From: Cryobacterium sp. PH31-L1
Lineage (GTDB): Bacteria; Actinomycetota; Actinomycetes; Actinomycetales; Microbacteriaceae
Length of the DNA: 64,000 nt
Reading direction: 5' to 3'
NCBI RefSeq assembly: GCF_030063145.1
Contig: NZ_JASISM010000001.1
Location: forward strand, 62,001-126,000
In this document: in pieces, positions 1 to 8,667 of the stretch
Numbering within the stretch: the stretch's first letter is position 1
Layout: each line of letters begins with the position of its first letter
The notes under the pieces: model-generated
Seen by the model: the letters and a program-made list of their open reading frames with translations, nothing else
Database searches by the model: none
What the model was told of the DNA's origin: nothing
Position numbers and translations under genes: made by a program

Positions 1-390
1 ACCATTCGCCGGGTCGACACCACCACCTTCTTCGGCGACGACTACCTGCAGTGGGATTTCTCGCAGGACTTCTGGTACACCCGCAACTTTCTGCCGCAGG
101 TCGACAACGGCTCGCTGCCCACCTCGCCCTACAACGAGACGCACTGGGACAACCCCCGCTTCATCGAACTGGTCAACGAAGCCAAATCGACCATCGACCC
201 GACCCGGCGAAACGAACTGATTACCGAGGCGCAAACCATCGAATACGAAGAAGGCGGCCACATTATCTGGGGCCATCCCAATCAAGCGGATGCCTACCAA
301 CGCTACGTCGGCGGCCTCGTGCCCACTGGCACCGGTCTGCCGCTGTCCGGGTTTGAGTTTCGTCGCGTGTGGATGGGCGGCCAGAACTGA
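1..390 (+). CDS. ABC transporter substrate-binding protein (family 5), C-terminal fragment
   Basis: The window opens inside this gene. Frame 1 is open from base 1 to a TGA at 388-390, giving the last 129 residues. The segment is rich in Trp, Tyr and Asn, and includes WDFSQDFWYTRN and FRRVWMGGQN. That matches the C-terminal lobe of SBP_bac_5 (DppA/OppA-type) peptide-binding lipoproteins. The stop overlaps the ATG of a DppB-type permease (TGATG), so this is the first visible gene of a peptide importer operon. The family captures peptides outside the membrane and delivers them to the permeases. The exact ligand cannot be read from this fragment. Confidence 0.85.
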   Translation, partial: TIRRVDTTTFFGDDYLQWDFSQDFWYTRNFLPQVDNGSLPTSPYNETHWDNPRFIELVNEAKSTIDPTRRNELITEAQTIEYEEGGHIIWGHPNQADAYQRYVGGLVPTGTGLPLSGFEFRRVWMGGQN

Positions 391-1346
391 TGCTCGGTCT
401 TATTCTTCGCCGGCTGTCGATCAGCGCGGTCATTCTGCTCCTCGTCTCGATGCTCGTCTTCGTGGCGACCCTGCTGCTGCCGGGTGACCCGGCCCAGGCC
501 ATGCTCGGCCAGCAGGCCACGCCCGATCGTTTGGAGGCCCTGCGCGAGCAGATGAACCTCAACGATCCGTTTGCCGAGCGTTATCTGCACTGGCTCGGCG
601 GCCTGTTCGTCGGCGACTTCGGTGTGTCGGCGGCGTCCGGCGGATCGGTGGCCGAACTCCTCGGCGATCGTATTGCCGCCTCGCTCGTGCTCATGGCCCT
701 AGCCGCCGCGATCAGCATCCCGGTCGGCATCCTGGTCGGAACCTACAGCGCCATGCGCCGCGGCAAGGCCGGCGATCACGCCGCCACCGGCATCTCCCTC
801 GTGCTGGCCGCCCTGCCCGACTTCGTGATCGGCATCGCACTGGTGACCCTGTTCTCCACTACCGTCTTCACCGTGCTCCCATCTGTGACGATGGCGCCGC
901 CCGGGGAACAGGTCTGGGACTATCCGAGCCAGCTGATTCTGCCGGTGCTGACCCTCGTGCTCGTCGTCATGCCGTACATCATTCGCATGATGCGCACCAC
1001 GATGATCGAGGTGCTCGACTCCGGCTACGTCGAAATGGCCCGGCTCAAGGGTGTTCCCGAACGCCAGGTCATCTGGCGTCATGCCCTGCCGCACGCCATC
1101 GCACCGGTCGCCCAGGTTGTGGCGATCCAGCTGGCCTGGCTCGCCGGCGGCATCGTCGTCGTCGAATTCCTGTTCCGCTATCCGGGCGTGGGGCAGGCCC
1201 TCGTCGACGCCGTGACCAACCGGGACGTGCAGGTCGTGCAGGCCCTCGCCATGCTGATCGCTGCCGTCTACGTCGTGGTCAACCTGCTCGCCGACATTGT
1301 CGGCATTGTGACCAATCCCAAACTGCGCACGGGAGGAACCCGATGA
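390..1346 (+). CDS. ABC peptide transporter permease, DppB/OppB type
   Basis: This 318-residue polytopic membrane protein is an inner-membrane subunit of a dipeptide/oligopeptide importer. It has an N-terminal hydrophobic helix followed by the conserved LPGDPA motif, a periplasmic-side loop, and about five further membrane segments. The EAA loop that docks on the ATPase is seen at about residues 215-235 (EMARLKGVPERQVIWRHALP). I chose the ATG at 390 because it overlaps the preceding stop. An in-frame ATG at 369 would sit inside the binding-protein gene. It overlaps the next permease by 4 bp, which implies translational coupling. Confidence 0.92.
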   Translation: MLGLILRRLSISAVILLLVSMLVFVATLLLPGDPAQAMLGQQATPDRLEALREQMNLNDPFAERYLHWLGGLFVGDFGVSAASGGSVAELLGDRIAASLVLMALAAAISIPVGILVGTYSAMRRGKAGDHAATGISLVLAALPDFVIGIALVTLFSTTVFTVLPSVTMAPPGEQVWDYPSQLILPVLTLVLVVMPYIIRMMRTTMIEVLDSGYVEMARLKGVPERQVIWRHALPHAIAPVAQVVAIQLAWLAGGIVVVEFLFRYPGVGQALVDAVTNRDVQVVQALAMLIAAVYVVVNLLADIVGIVTNPKLRTGGTR

Positions 1347-2218
1347 CCACGATCGATACACATTCAGAACCAGTCACCGATACCCCGCCCGGCCTGATGC
1401 GCCGCATCATCCGTCAGCGCCAGGCCAAAATCGGCCTCGTGCTCACCGGAATCGTCGTGTTGGTCGCCATCGTCGGGCCGCTGCTCCTGCCCTGGCTCAC
1501 CGGGTACACCAGCACCGAATTCGCCGGTCGTCCCTTTCAGCCCGGCGGCATGTTCGGCACAGATAATCTCGGCCGCGACATTCTCAGTCGCTTCCTCGAC
1601 GGCGGACTGACGCTGCTGGTCTACGCCGCCCTCGCCACCGCGCTCGGCATGCTGCTCGGCACCGTCGCCGGCATGCTCGCCGCCTACCAGGGCGGCACGC
1701 TCGACAGCATCATCATGCGCGGCAACGATGTGCTGCTGGCCCTGCCGCAGCTGGTCTTCGCCCTGCTCGCCATCACCGTACTCGGCCCGCAGGGCTGGGT
1801 GGTCGTGCTGGTCATCGGCATCACCCACGCGCCGCGGATCGCCCGAGTGACGCGCGCGGCGGCATCCGCTGTGATCACCGAAGATTTCATTCGAGCCTCG
1901 GAAATGTATGCGGTACCGCGCTGGAAGATTCTGCTGAAAGACGTGCTGCCCAACATCACCGGGCCGCTGATGGTCGAACTCGGCCTGCGCATGACCTATT
2001 CGATCGCCGCGATCGCATCGCTGTCCTTCCTCGGCCTGGGCATGCAGCCGCCGACCGCGGACTGGGGCCTGATGATCAACGAGAACCGCATCGCGCTGAC
2101 CCTGCAACCGTGGGGTGTCATTCTGCCGGTGCTGGCCATCGCCATTCTGACCGTCGGCAGCAACCTGATCACCGACGCCGTGGCCCGCGCCTCGGCCACC
2201 GTGGAGGAAAGCAAATGA
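1343..2218 (+). CDS. ABC peptide transporter permease, DppC/OppC type
   Basis: This is a 291-residue membrane protein and the partner permease of the preceding gene. A cytoplasmic N-terminus is followed by a first membrane helix near residues 30-55. The hallmark DNLGRDILSR motif comes next, then a membrane domain with the EAA loop near residues 185-205 (ASEMYAVPRWKILLKDVLP). The length is typical of DppC/OppC. The start overlaps the upstream stop (ATGA), and its own stop overlaps the start of the ATPase gene in the same way. The whole importer is therefore one tightly coupled operon. Confidence 0.93.
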   Translation: MTTIDTHSEPVTDTPPGLMRRIIRQRQAKIGLVLTGIVVLVAIVGPLLLPWLTGYTSTEFAGRPFQPGGMFGTDNLGRDILSRFLDGGLTLLVYAALATALGMLLGTVAGMLAAYQGGTLDSIIMRGNDVLLALPQLVFALLAITVLGPQGWVVVLVIGITHAPRIARVTRAAASAVITEDFIRASEMYAVPRWKILLKDVLPNITGPLMVELGLRMTYSIAAIASLSFLGLGMQPPTADWGLMINENRIALTLQPWGVILPVLAIAILTVGSNLITDAVARASATVEESK

Positions 2219-3873
2219 GCACACTGATCGAAGCCTCGACCGACCTGGCCCTGCGGGCGAACGACCTGCGTGTGGCCACCACCCTCGGCCAGGAAATTCT
2301 GCACGGGGTCTCGTTCACCCTGCAGCGGGGACGGATGCTGGCCCTCGTCGGTGAATCCGGCTCCGGCAAGACCACGGCCGGGCTCGCCTGCCTCGGCTAC
2401 TTTCGCACCGGACTCGAGCACACCGGCGGCACCATCGAGCTGTCCGACGGTACCGACCTGCTGGCGTTGACGGATGCCGGGCGGCGCGGATTGCGCGGCG
2501 GCTCCATCTCCTATGTTCCGCAGGATCCGGCTCTGTCGCTGAACCCGGCGATGCGAATCGGCACCCAGATCATGGAGGTGCTGCGCGTACACGGCTACGG
2601 CGCATCAGAGGCGGAGCGCCGGGAGCGGCTGGCCGACGTGCTCACGGATGTCGGGCTGCCGAACGATGCCGCCTATCAGCGGCGCTGGCCGCACGAGCTC
2701 TCCGGGGGGCAGCAGCAGCGCGTCGGCATCGCCATGGCATTCGCGTTTCGGCCCGAAGTGATGGTGATGGACGAACCCACCACCGGGCTGGACGTCACCA
2801 CGCAGGCGCTCGTGCTGCAGACCATTCACCAGCTCGTCACCGCCCATAACGTGGCCGGGCTGTACATCACGCACGACCTCGCCGTGGTGTCGGAGGTGGC
2901 CGATGAGGTCGCCGTCATGCTCTCCGGCCGCATCGTGGAGCAGGGTCCGAGCGACCGGGTTTTGCACGACCCGGTGCACTCCTACACCCGCAAGCTGCTG
3001 AACGCCGTGCCCGACCTCGCCGGGCGCCACCACATCGGCGAGGTCGAGGCCGTGACCGGGGCCCTGCCGATCATCAGCCGGGAGCGCGCGGCATCCGCTC
3101 GCGTGGCAACGCCCGAAGTTGCCGGAACGCTCCTATCGGTCAGGGATCTGCGACTGTCCTACGGCAAGAACCCCGTGCTCAACGGCATTGACCTCGAGCT
3201 CGGCCGGGGCGAATCGCTCATGCTGCTCGGGGAATCCGGTTCGGGCAAGACCACCGCTGCCCGCTGCATCGCCGGACTGAACGGCAACTTCACCGGCACG
3301 GTCAGCCTTGCCGGACAGACGCTGGCACCCGGAACCCGGCAGCGCAGCGCCGAGGAACGTCACCGCATTCAGTACGTATTTCAGTCCCCCCTGTCGTCGC
3401 TCAACCCGCGCCGCACCATCGGCGAATCGGTCGAGGTGCCCCTGCACATGTCAGGATCGTTCAACCGCAAGCAGCGTCGCGCCCTCGTTCTGGAGGCGCT
3501 CGACCAGGTACAGCTCGCCGCCTCGTTCATCGACCGGCGGCCCGGACAGCTCAGCGGCGGTGAGCGGCAGCGCGCCGCCATCGCGCGCGCCCTGGTCAAC
3601 GCCCCGTCAGTGCTGGTCTGCGACGAGGTGACGAGTGCACTCGACGTGTCAGTGCAGGCCTCGATCATCGACCTGCTTCGCACCCTGCAGGTGGAAACCG
3701 GCATGGCGATGGTGTTCGTCACCCACAACATCGCGCTGGCTCGCCACATCTCGCAGCGTCTGGCCGTGCTGCACGCCGGCCGCATCGTCGACCTCGGTAC
3801 CACCGACGCGGTGCTGGAGAACCCGCAGCACAGCTACACCCGGGAGTTGCTGACCCACGTTCCGACGCTGTAA
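2215..3873 (+). CDS. ABC peptide transporter, fused double ATPase (DppD-DppF type)
   Basis: This 552-residue cytoplasmic protein carries two complete ABC nucleotide-binding domains in one chain. NBD1 has Walker A GESGSGKTT at about residue 46, signature LSGGQQQR near 160 and Walker B VMVMDEPTTGLD near 182. NBD2 repeats these with GESGSGKTTAAR near 339, LSGGERQR near 445 and VLVCDEVTSALD near 466. In many bacteria DppD and DppF are separate proteins; fusion is common in actinobacteria. I chose the ATG at 2215 for its ATGA overlap with the permease stop, although the frame is open further upstream. It energises the two permeases just upstream. Confidence 0.93.
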   Translation: MSTLIEASTDLALRANDLRVATTLGQEILHGVSFTLQRGRMLALVGESGSGKTTAGLACLGYFRTGLEHTGGTIELSDGTDLLALTDAGRRGLRGGSISYVPQDPALSLNPAMRIGTQIMEVLRVHGYGASEAERRERLADVLTDVGLPNDAAYQRRWPHELSGGQQQRVGIAMAFAFRPEVMVMDEPTTGLDVTTQALVLQTIHQLVTAHNVAGLYITHDLAVVSEVADEVAVMLSGRIVEQGPSDRVLHDPVHSYTRKLLNAVPDLAGRHHIGEVEAVTGALPIISRERAASARVATPEVAGTLLSVRDLRLSYGKNPVLNGIDLELGRGESLMLLGESGSGKTTAARCIAGLNGNFTGTVSLAGQTLAPGTRQRSAEERHRIQYVFQSPLSSLNPRRTIGESVEVPLHMSGSFNRKQRRALVLEALDQVQLAASFIDRRPGQLSGGERQRAAIARALVNAPSVLVCDEVTSALDVSVQASIIDLLRTLQVETGMAMVFVTHNIALARHISQRLAVLHAGRIVDLGTTDAVLENPQHSYTRELLTHVPTL

Positions 3874-3875
3874 CC

Positions 3876-5021
3876 GTGTCTATTCAGGCGCACAACGACG
3901 GGGATCTGCCGGGTTTCAACCGGCTGGTCTCCGTGTTCGCCGAGCAGGTCGACCGAGCGCACGGAGGACAGGCGTTCTGTGTGTATCGGAACGGGCATCC
4001 GCTCGTGCGGCTGTACGGCGGCAGCGTCGAGCAGCGCGCCGAGACGACAGATTCTGTGGCGACCGGTTGGGGGCCGGACACGCTGGCCGTCATGTTCTCG
4101 GGCACCAAGGGCGTCGTAGCCACCGTGGCGGCGCTGCTGGTCGACCGCGGGCTGCTCGACGTGCGTCGCCCGGTGGCGCACTACTGGCCCGAATTCGCTG
4201 CCGCCGGCAAGGGCGACGTGACTGTGGCGCAGGTGCTCAGCCACACCGTGGGGCTGGTTTACGTCGACCCGGAACCGGCGGGGGAGTTTGCCGACCTCGA
4301 CAATGCCGCCAACGCGGCCGTGCTCGCCGCGCAGACTCCGCTGTGGCAACCCGGCACCCGGGTCGCCTATCACGCCATCACGTACGGATACCTGATGAAC
4401 GAGATCTTTTTGCGCGTGACCGGCCGGAGCGCCGGTGAACTCATCGACGAACTGATCGGCGGGGCGCTGGGGCTCGACATCTACCTGGGCTTGCCACTTC
4501 GACTGGAATCACGCGTGACCCCGATGTTCCGGGACGAGGGCTATGCCATCAGCACCCATCTGACCGACCCGGTGCGACGCAAAATCGTCGAGCGGATGTA
4601 CGCCCAGACCCTGCTGGGAACGTCGCTTCGCGCAAACACCCTCGAACTGCATCGGGCCGAGCTGGCAGCCGGCGGCGGCATCGCGACGGCCGACGGGATG
4701 GCCGCGCTGTACTCGCGCCTCGCCGAGGGATCGCTCGTGTCACCGGTCGCGCTGGCTGAAGCCACCCGAACCTGGTCTGAGGGTATCGACGCCGTCAATG
4801 ACCGGCCGCTCCGGTTCGGACTCGGCTTTGAACTGGCCGACCCCCTCGGCAGCTACGGGCCAGAGATTTCGGCTTTCGGGCATTCCGGAGCGGGCGGCAG
4901 CCTGAACGGTGCCTGGCCGGAACATGACCTCGGCTTCTCCTTTCTGACCAACGAAATGCTCGCCGAGAACCACGACAGTCGGGTGAAAGATCTGCTCGCG
5001 GTGCTGCACGGCCTGCTCTGA
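3876..5021 (+). CDS. beta-lactamase-fold serine hydrolase (class C / esterase-like)
   Basis: This 381-residue protein has the serine beta-lactamase / D-aminopeptidase / esterase fold. It carries the SxxK nucleophile motif as SGTK at about residue 75, a downstream SHTVGL segment, and a C-terminal HSGAGG corresponding to the third (HxG) motif near residue 335. No signal peptide is evident, so it is probably cytoplasmic. It starts with GTG just 2 bp after the ATPase stop and belongs to the importer operon. The context suggests it hydrolyses an imported peptide or amide, but this is inference. The family also includes esterases and carboxypeptidases, so no substrate is assigned. Confidence 0.82.
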   Translation: MSIQAHNDGDLPGFNRLVSVFAEQVDRAHGGQAFCVYRNGHPLVRLYGGSVEQRAETTDSVATGWGPDTLAVMFSGTKGVVATVAALLVDRGLLDVRRPVAHYWPEFAAAGKGDVTVAQVLSHTVGLVYVDPEPAGEFADLDNAANAAVLAAQTPLWQPGTRVAYHAITYGYLMNEIFLRVTGRSAGELIDELIGGALGLDIYLGLPLRLESRVTPMFRDEGYAISTHLTDPVRRKIVERMYAQTLLGTSLRANTLELHRAELAAGGGIATADGMAALYSRLAEGSLVSPVALAEATRTWSEGIDAVNDRPLRFGLGFELADPLGSYGPEISAFGHSGAGGSLNGAWPEHDLGFSFLTNEMLAENHDSRVKDLLAVLHGLL

Positions 5022-5091
5022 AATCGGGCTCGCACGGGGCACGCATCCGCAAGCGGTAGCCTGAAGTTGTCAGCAATGAAGAGGAGTGATT

Positions 5092-5436
5092 ATGCAGGTC
5101 ATCGTGAACACCGACAGCAACGTCGACGGCACCGAGCGGGTTGCCGGAGCACTGGAAACCATCGTCGAAGAGTCCCTCGCGCGCTACGGCGAACGCCTCA
5201 CCCGGGTTGAGGTTCACCTCTCCGATGGCAGCGCCGGCCGCAGCAGCACCGACGACATCAAGTGCACCCTCGAAGCTCGCCCGGCCGGCGGAACCCCGGT
5301 CGTCGTCACCGAAAACGCCAACGCCGTCGAGGAAGCCCTCACCGGCGCCCTGCACAAGATGAAGAGCCTGCTCGAGACCCACTTCGGCAAGCTGGATGCC
5401 CGTAACGGCAACCTGCCGATGGGTGAGGTCGTCTAA
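5092..5436 (+). CDS. HPF/RaiA-family ribosome-associated protein
   Basis: This 114-residue protein resembles the N-terminal domain of hibernation-promoting factor / RaiA proteins, with a beta-alpha-beta-beta-beta-alpha pattern. A helix follows strand 1 (MQVIVNTDSNVDG), there are basic and amphipathic strands, and the terminal helix runs near residues 75-98. It lacks the long C-terminal dimerisation domain of long-form HPF. The start at 5092 is preceded by a strong GAAGAGGAG site; an upstream in-frame GTG at 5086 is too close to that site. The likely role is binding the 30S subunit in slow growth. It could also be a divergent family member with another role. Confidence 0.7.
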   Translation: MQVIVNTDSNVDGTERVAGALETIVEESLARYGERLTRVEVHLSDGSAGRSSTDDIKCTLEARPAGGTPVVVTENANAVEEALTGALHKMKSLLETHFGKLDARNGNLPMGEVV

Positions 5437-5447
5437 CTCGCTTCGCT

Positions 5448-5517
5448 CTCGTGGCGCGTGTTTGAGACGGTGGCCCCTGTTCAAACCAGGGCGAACCTCC
5501 CAAACACGTGCCACGAG
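5448..5517. repeat. 70-bp hairpin repeat between convergent genes (copy 1 of family B)
   Basis: The outer arms are 17 nt long (5448-5464 and 5501-5517) and match except for one G-U-type position. An inner imperfect stem lies around 5472-5495. The element lies between the stops of the HPF-like gene and the DyP gene, so it can serve as a bidirectional terminator. Its ends and the GTTTGAGA segment resemble the element at 7949-8001, read on the other strand. Confidence 0.7.
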
Positions 5518-5534
5518 CCGGTTCAACCACAGGG

Positions 5535-6746
5535 TCAGAAGAGAGTGTCGCCGATGTAGCCGCCAGCGGCACAGCCCGGCGGAATGGCGAAGACGGCAGA
5601 ACCGATCGGTGTGATCCACACGTTCAGCAGGTCGAGGGCGTCGATGCGGCGCTGAATGGGCACGAACTGGGCGTCGACATTTGCTTGAAAAGAGACGAAA
5701 AGCAGGCCGGAGTTCGACACGCTGCCGCCCGTAGGCGCGTCGTCGTAGTTGTAGCCCCGGCGCAGGATGCGTTCGTCGGGGTTCTCGCTGCGGGCCCGCC
5801 GCAGGTGCGAGAACTCCGGGATCACCAGAAAACCGATCGCGGTCTTCGCTGCAAAATCTGGGGCATCCGTTTCGTTGGTGCCGGACAGCGGCGCGCCGTT
5901 GCTCAAAGCGCGACCAACGGATGCCTCCCGCCCTGACCGATCGAGCTTGTCCCACTTGTCGAGGTCCATGGCAATGCGCCGCAGCACGAAGCCGGTGCCG
6001 CCGAGCATCCAGCCGGGGTTGTCGGCGGCGCCCCAGACCAGCCGCTCGAAGTCGGGCGTGCCGGGCACGAAATTGACAGTGCCGTCGACCTGACCGAACA
6101 GGTTGCGCATGGTCGTGCCGGGCTTCACCGACCCCGGTGCTCGGCGAAAGCCGGTCTGCACCCAGCGCACGGTGCCGAACGAGCGACTGTCTTTCAGCAG
6201 CATGCGGGTGGCGTGGGCGACGGTGAGGGCGTCGTCGGCGGCAATCTGCAGCAGCAGGTCTCCGTCGCCCCAGGCTGGGTCGAGCCGGTCGACTCCGAAG
6301 GCCGGCAGGGGGCGGAGCCAGGTCGGCGCGGTGCCGCCGGCCGCAGCGACCAGGCCAGGGCCGAAGCCGAACGTCACGGTGAGCCGGGCCGGCGCGACGG
6401 CCAGCTCCGGCTCCGAGTCGGCCAACGCCGCCTCACCCTGGCTGAGCCGGGCCGCGTCGCTCGTGAGAACCTTCATGAGCCGCCGCAGGGTCGCAGCATC
6501 GGTCGTCGGGGCCAGGTCGAGCGCGATGATGGTGGCGTTGCTCTGCGGCACGGTGTCGATACCCGCCTGGTGCGCGCCGTAGAACGGCACGGTCTGAGCG
6601 CCGTTGAGCGGCTGACCCACGACCTGCGGGCGCGCATTCGTCGCCAATTCGATGCCGACCGCGCCGACCGCGCCGATTCCGGCCGCGGCACCTCCCAACA
6701 GGAGGTGACGCCGGCTGAGACGACGACCAGGCTGATCGACCAACAT
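5535..6746 (-). CDS. DyP-type haem peroxidase, Tat-exported
   Basis: This 403-residue protein begins with a twin-arginine signal (GRRLSRRHLLLGG, then a hydrophobic Ala/Gly-rich stretch), so it is folded and haem-loaded before export. The DyP hallmark GxxDG is present as GQVDG near residue 218, with its distal Asp. The proximal haem His is in PEFSHLRRA near residue 312. Known relatives are EfeB and Streptomyces DtpA. The start at 6746 overlaps the upstream stop (TAATG on the minus strand). It is the third gene of a copper-handling operon. Similar DyP / copper-chaperone linkage is known in Streptomyces, where DtpA acts with an extracytoplasmic copper chaperone. Confidence 0.92.
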   Translation of the reverse strand: MLVDQPGRRLSRRHLLLGGAAAGIGAVGAVGIELATNARPQVVGQPLNGAQTVPFYGAHQAGIDTVPQSNATIIALDLAPTTDAATLRRLMKVLTSDAARLSQGEAALADSEPELAVAPARLTVTFGFGPGLVAAAGGTAPTWLRPLPAFGVDRLDPAWGDGDLLLQIAADDALTVAHATRMLLKDSRSFGTVRWVQTGFRRAPGSVKPGTTMRNLFGQVDGTVNFVPGTPDFERLVWGAADNPGWMLGGTGFVLRRIAMDLDKWDKLDRSGREASVGRALSNGAPLSGTNETDAPDFAAKTAIGFLVIPEFSHLRRARSENPDERILRRGYNYDDAPTGGSVSNSGLLFVSFQANVDAQFVPIQRRIDALDLLNVWITPIGSAVFAIPPGCAAGGYIGDTLF

Positions 6747-7261
6747 TATTTGTCGTAGCTCTCGTTTGCGCCCGAGTAGTCCTTGGCCGGGGCGGTGAAC
6801 TCCACCGTCGACCCGTCGGACAGGGTGAGTGTGAAGGTGTTCTCGGCGCCCGCGACGATCGGCTCGGTGAGCCCCATGAGCATGAGGTGGTTGGCGCCGG
6901 GCGCGAGCTCGTAGGTGCCGTTCGCCGGAACGATGAAGCCGCCCTCTTTCTGCTGCATCACCATGGCGCCGGTGTCGTCGGCGACGGTCTCGTGCAGCTC
7001 GATCATGGTCGCGGCCGTTGATTCGGCCGAGACCACGTTGATGTCGGTGTCGCTGACATTCACGAGTGTGCCGAACGCGGCGCTCATTCCGGTCTCGGCA
7101 CTCTTGACCCAGGGGTCGGTGATGGTGAGGCTCGCGGCCGCGGTCGCCGTGCTGGTCGCTGCGGTGTGGGGGGCTGCGGTGTCGGTCGTGGCCGCGCAAC
7201 CGGTCAGGGCAAGCAGGCCCAGGGCGGCAACGATGAGAAGGCGGGGTGTGGTGGAGGTCAT
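6746..7261 (-). CDS. PCuAC-domain copper chaperone lipoprotein
   Basis: This 171-residue protein has a lipoprotein signal ending in the lipobox LTGC at residue 22 and a Thr/Ala-rich spacer. It is followed by one PCuAC domain. The Cu(I) ligand pattern is recognisable: IELHET, then MVMQQ about ten residues later, then NHLMLMG further on. The family delivers Cu(I) to extracytoplasmic cuproenzymes such as the CuA site of cytochrome oxidase. It overlaps CopC by 4 bp upstream and the DyP gene by 1 bp downstream, so the three are co-translated. A long low-complexity C-terminal tail is absent. Confidence 0.9.
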   Translation of the reverse strand: MTSTTPRLLIVAALGLLALTGCAATTDTAAPHTAATSTATAAASLTITDPWVKSAETGMSAAFGTLVNVSDTDINVVSAESTAATMIELHETVADDTGAMVMQQKEGGFIVPANGTYELAPGANHLMLMGLTEPIVAGAENTFTLTLSDGSTVEFTAPAKDYSGANESYDK

Positions 7262-7893
7262 GAGTGTGTCGTTTCTGTAGTGGGGGGATTGGTGCGTTGT
7301 CGAGCGGATTCTGCGCGGCGCGTCAGCGCCACAACGCCGAGAAAGAGGCCGAGGCCGACGAAGGCACCGATGAGCGCGGTGACGCCGATCGGGAGCCCGC
7401 CGCCGGTGCTGTCGGCAGTGTTGGTGGTGACCACGGTCGGATCGGTCGGGGTGGTGATAACGGGAGCGGCGGCATCCGTAGTCGGTGTGGTCACCGCTCT
7501 GGCGTCGCCAACTCTGAAGTCGAAGGTGCCGGAGATGGGATGCCCGTCGGCCGAGACCACCCGCCAACGCACCTGGTAGGCGCCGTCGGGCAGGGCGGGG
7601 TCAACGGCCAGGGTGGCCGTCGGCCCGTCGAGGGCGGCTTCGCCCTCACCCCAATCGGTGCCCGCTGAATCAACGACGAGCATGATCGCGCCGAGCTGCA
7701 TGATGTTGTCGGTGAACCGCATCGACACCGTGGCCGGGGCCAGGTCGACGTGTTCGGTGTCGGACGGCACGGTGCCGGCCACCGAATCGTGCGCGCTCGA
7801 GGCCGGTGCAACGCCGCCGATCGCGAACGCTGCGGCGAGCGTGAGGACCCCGAGTCCGGCGAGGAGCCGGTTTCGGGCATGGGAAGAGAGCAT
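7258..7893 (-). CDS. CopC-domain copper-binding protein with C-terminal membrane anchor
   Basis: This is a 211-residue exported protein. The signal peptide ends at about ASSA/H35, leaving a mature N-terminal His, a known Cu(II) ligand of CopC proteins. A second conserved His lies in SADGHPISG. The CopC beta-sandwich is followed by a Thr/Pro/Asp-rich linker and one C-terminal helix with a short Arg-rich tail, so the domain is membrane tethered. The start at 7893 has a GGAGG site 6-7 nt upstream. Its stop overlaps the PCuAC start (ATGA). No CopD domain is fused to it, unlike many actinobacterial CopC-CopD proteins. Confidence 0.9.
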   Translation of the reverse strand: MLSSHARNRLLAGLGVLTLAAAFAIGGVAPASSAHDSVAGTVPSDTEHVDLAPATVSMRFTDNIMQLGAIMLVVDSAGTDWGEGEAALDGPTATLAVDPALPDGAYQVRWRVVSADGHPISGTFDFRVGDARAVTTPTTDAAAPVITTPTDPTVVTTNTADSTGGGLPIGVTALIGAFVGLGLFLGVVALTRRAESARQRTNPPTTETTHS

Positions 7894-7948
7894 GCGGTAC
7901 CTCCGAGGAGTTCGCGAGAAGATGGGGTGCGTCGTGGCACTTGTGTGG

Positions 7949-8001
7949 GCTCGGGGCACTGGGTCAAACCCGTGCCGACTTCTCAAACGAGCGCCCCGAG
8001 C
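7949..8001. repeat. 53-bp hairpin repeat (copy 2 of family B)
   Basis: The outer arms are GCTCGGGGC at 7949-7957 and GCCCCGAGC at 7993-8001. An inner stem (7955-7964 with 7968-7976) has one bulged T. It lies between the His-rich membrane protein gene and copC and may terminate the former. On the minus strand it shares its left end, the GTTTGAGA segment and its right end with the hairpin at 5448-5517. Confidence 0.6.
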
Positions 8002-8046
8002 GGATGCGACCGCTAACGTGCCGCGAGCGAGGCGCGGCGTGAGGGC

Positions 8047-8667
8047 TTAGAAGGCGGCGAGCGCGCGCGGCGGGCCGCGGTGTCGCATCGGCGACAGCAA
8101 CACGGCCAGGTCGATTGGTTCGATCACGCGGTGCAGCGCGGCGCGCAGTCGAGCAACGCGAAGCGGAACGAGCACCAGCCCGAGCGCAATGACCACGGTC
8201 ACGAGCGCGGTGCGCGCCAGCTCGACCAGCGCCCAGAAGGTGCGCTCGCCGCGGCGCAGCGCGACGATCGTCAGAACAGCCGCCAGAGTGTGGGCGGCCC
8301 ACATCCAGCCATCAGCGGCCATGGCCGGGGCAGCGGATGCCGCGCCTACGACCACGGTTGTCGAACCGTGATGTCCGGCCACCGTCATGGTGCCGGCGGT
8401 ACCGCCGAGGCCGAACATAACGTGAAGGAGAACCTGACTCAGGGCCACTGAGAGGCTGAGCTTGGTCGAAGAGAGTTTTTTGCCGGCGAGCGCAATGCTG
8501 AGCATGGAGGCGAAGGCCAGGGCCAGAGCAATGCTGACCGGGGCGGGCACGTGGCCGCCGGCGGCCACGTGCGAGAGCGCTGCGACGAGTACGGCGACGA
8601 AAGCGGTCACCCAGCCCCGAGCGAACCTCGCCCATCTCGTTGCCATGTCATCACCCGACGTTGTCAT
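8047..8667 (-). CDS. His-rich polytopic membrane protein of unknown function next to copper genes
   Basis: I do not recognise the family. The protein is 206 residues with about five predicted membrane helices. It carries conspicuous His and Met residues near or inside them: LSHVAAGGHVP, LLHVMFGLGG, VAGHHGST and MWAAHTL. The C-terminus is basic with RHRG. It lies upstream of, and co-directional with, the CopC-PCuAC-DyP operon. That context and its ligand-like residues suggest metal or haem handling at the membrane, perhaps filling the place of an absent CopD. This is inference only. An alternative start at 8646 (MATRW) cannot be excluded. Confidence 0.7.
   Translation of the reverse strand: MTTSGDDMATRWARFARGWVTAFVAVLVAALSHVAAGGHVPAPVSIALALAFASMLSIALAGKKLSSTKLSLSVALSQVLLHVMFGLGGTAGTMTVAGHHGSTTVVVGAASAAPAMAADGWMWAAHTLAAVLTIVALRRGERTFWALVELARTALVTVVIALGLVLVPLRVARLRAALHRVIEPIDLAVLLSPMRHRGPPRALAAF

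Noticed and set aside
4795..5955. 386-codon minus-strand frame crossing three genes
   Set aside because: It overlaps the serine hydrolase, the HPF-like gene and the DyP gene in the wrong frame and crosses the hairpin repeat. No domain is recognisable.
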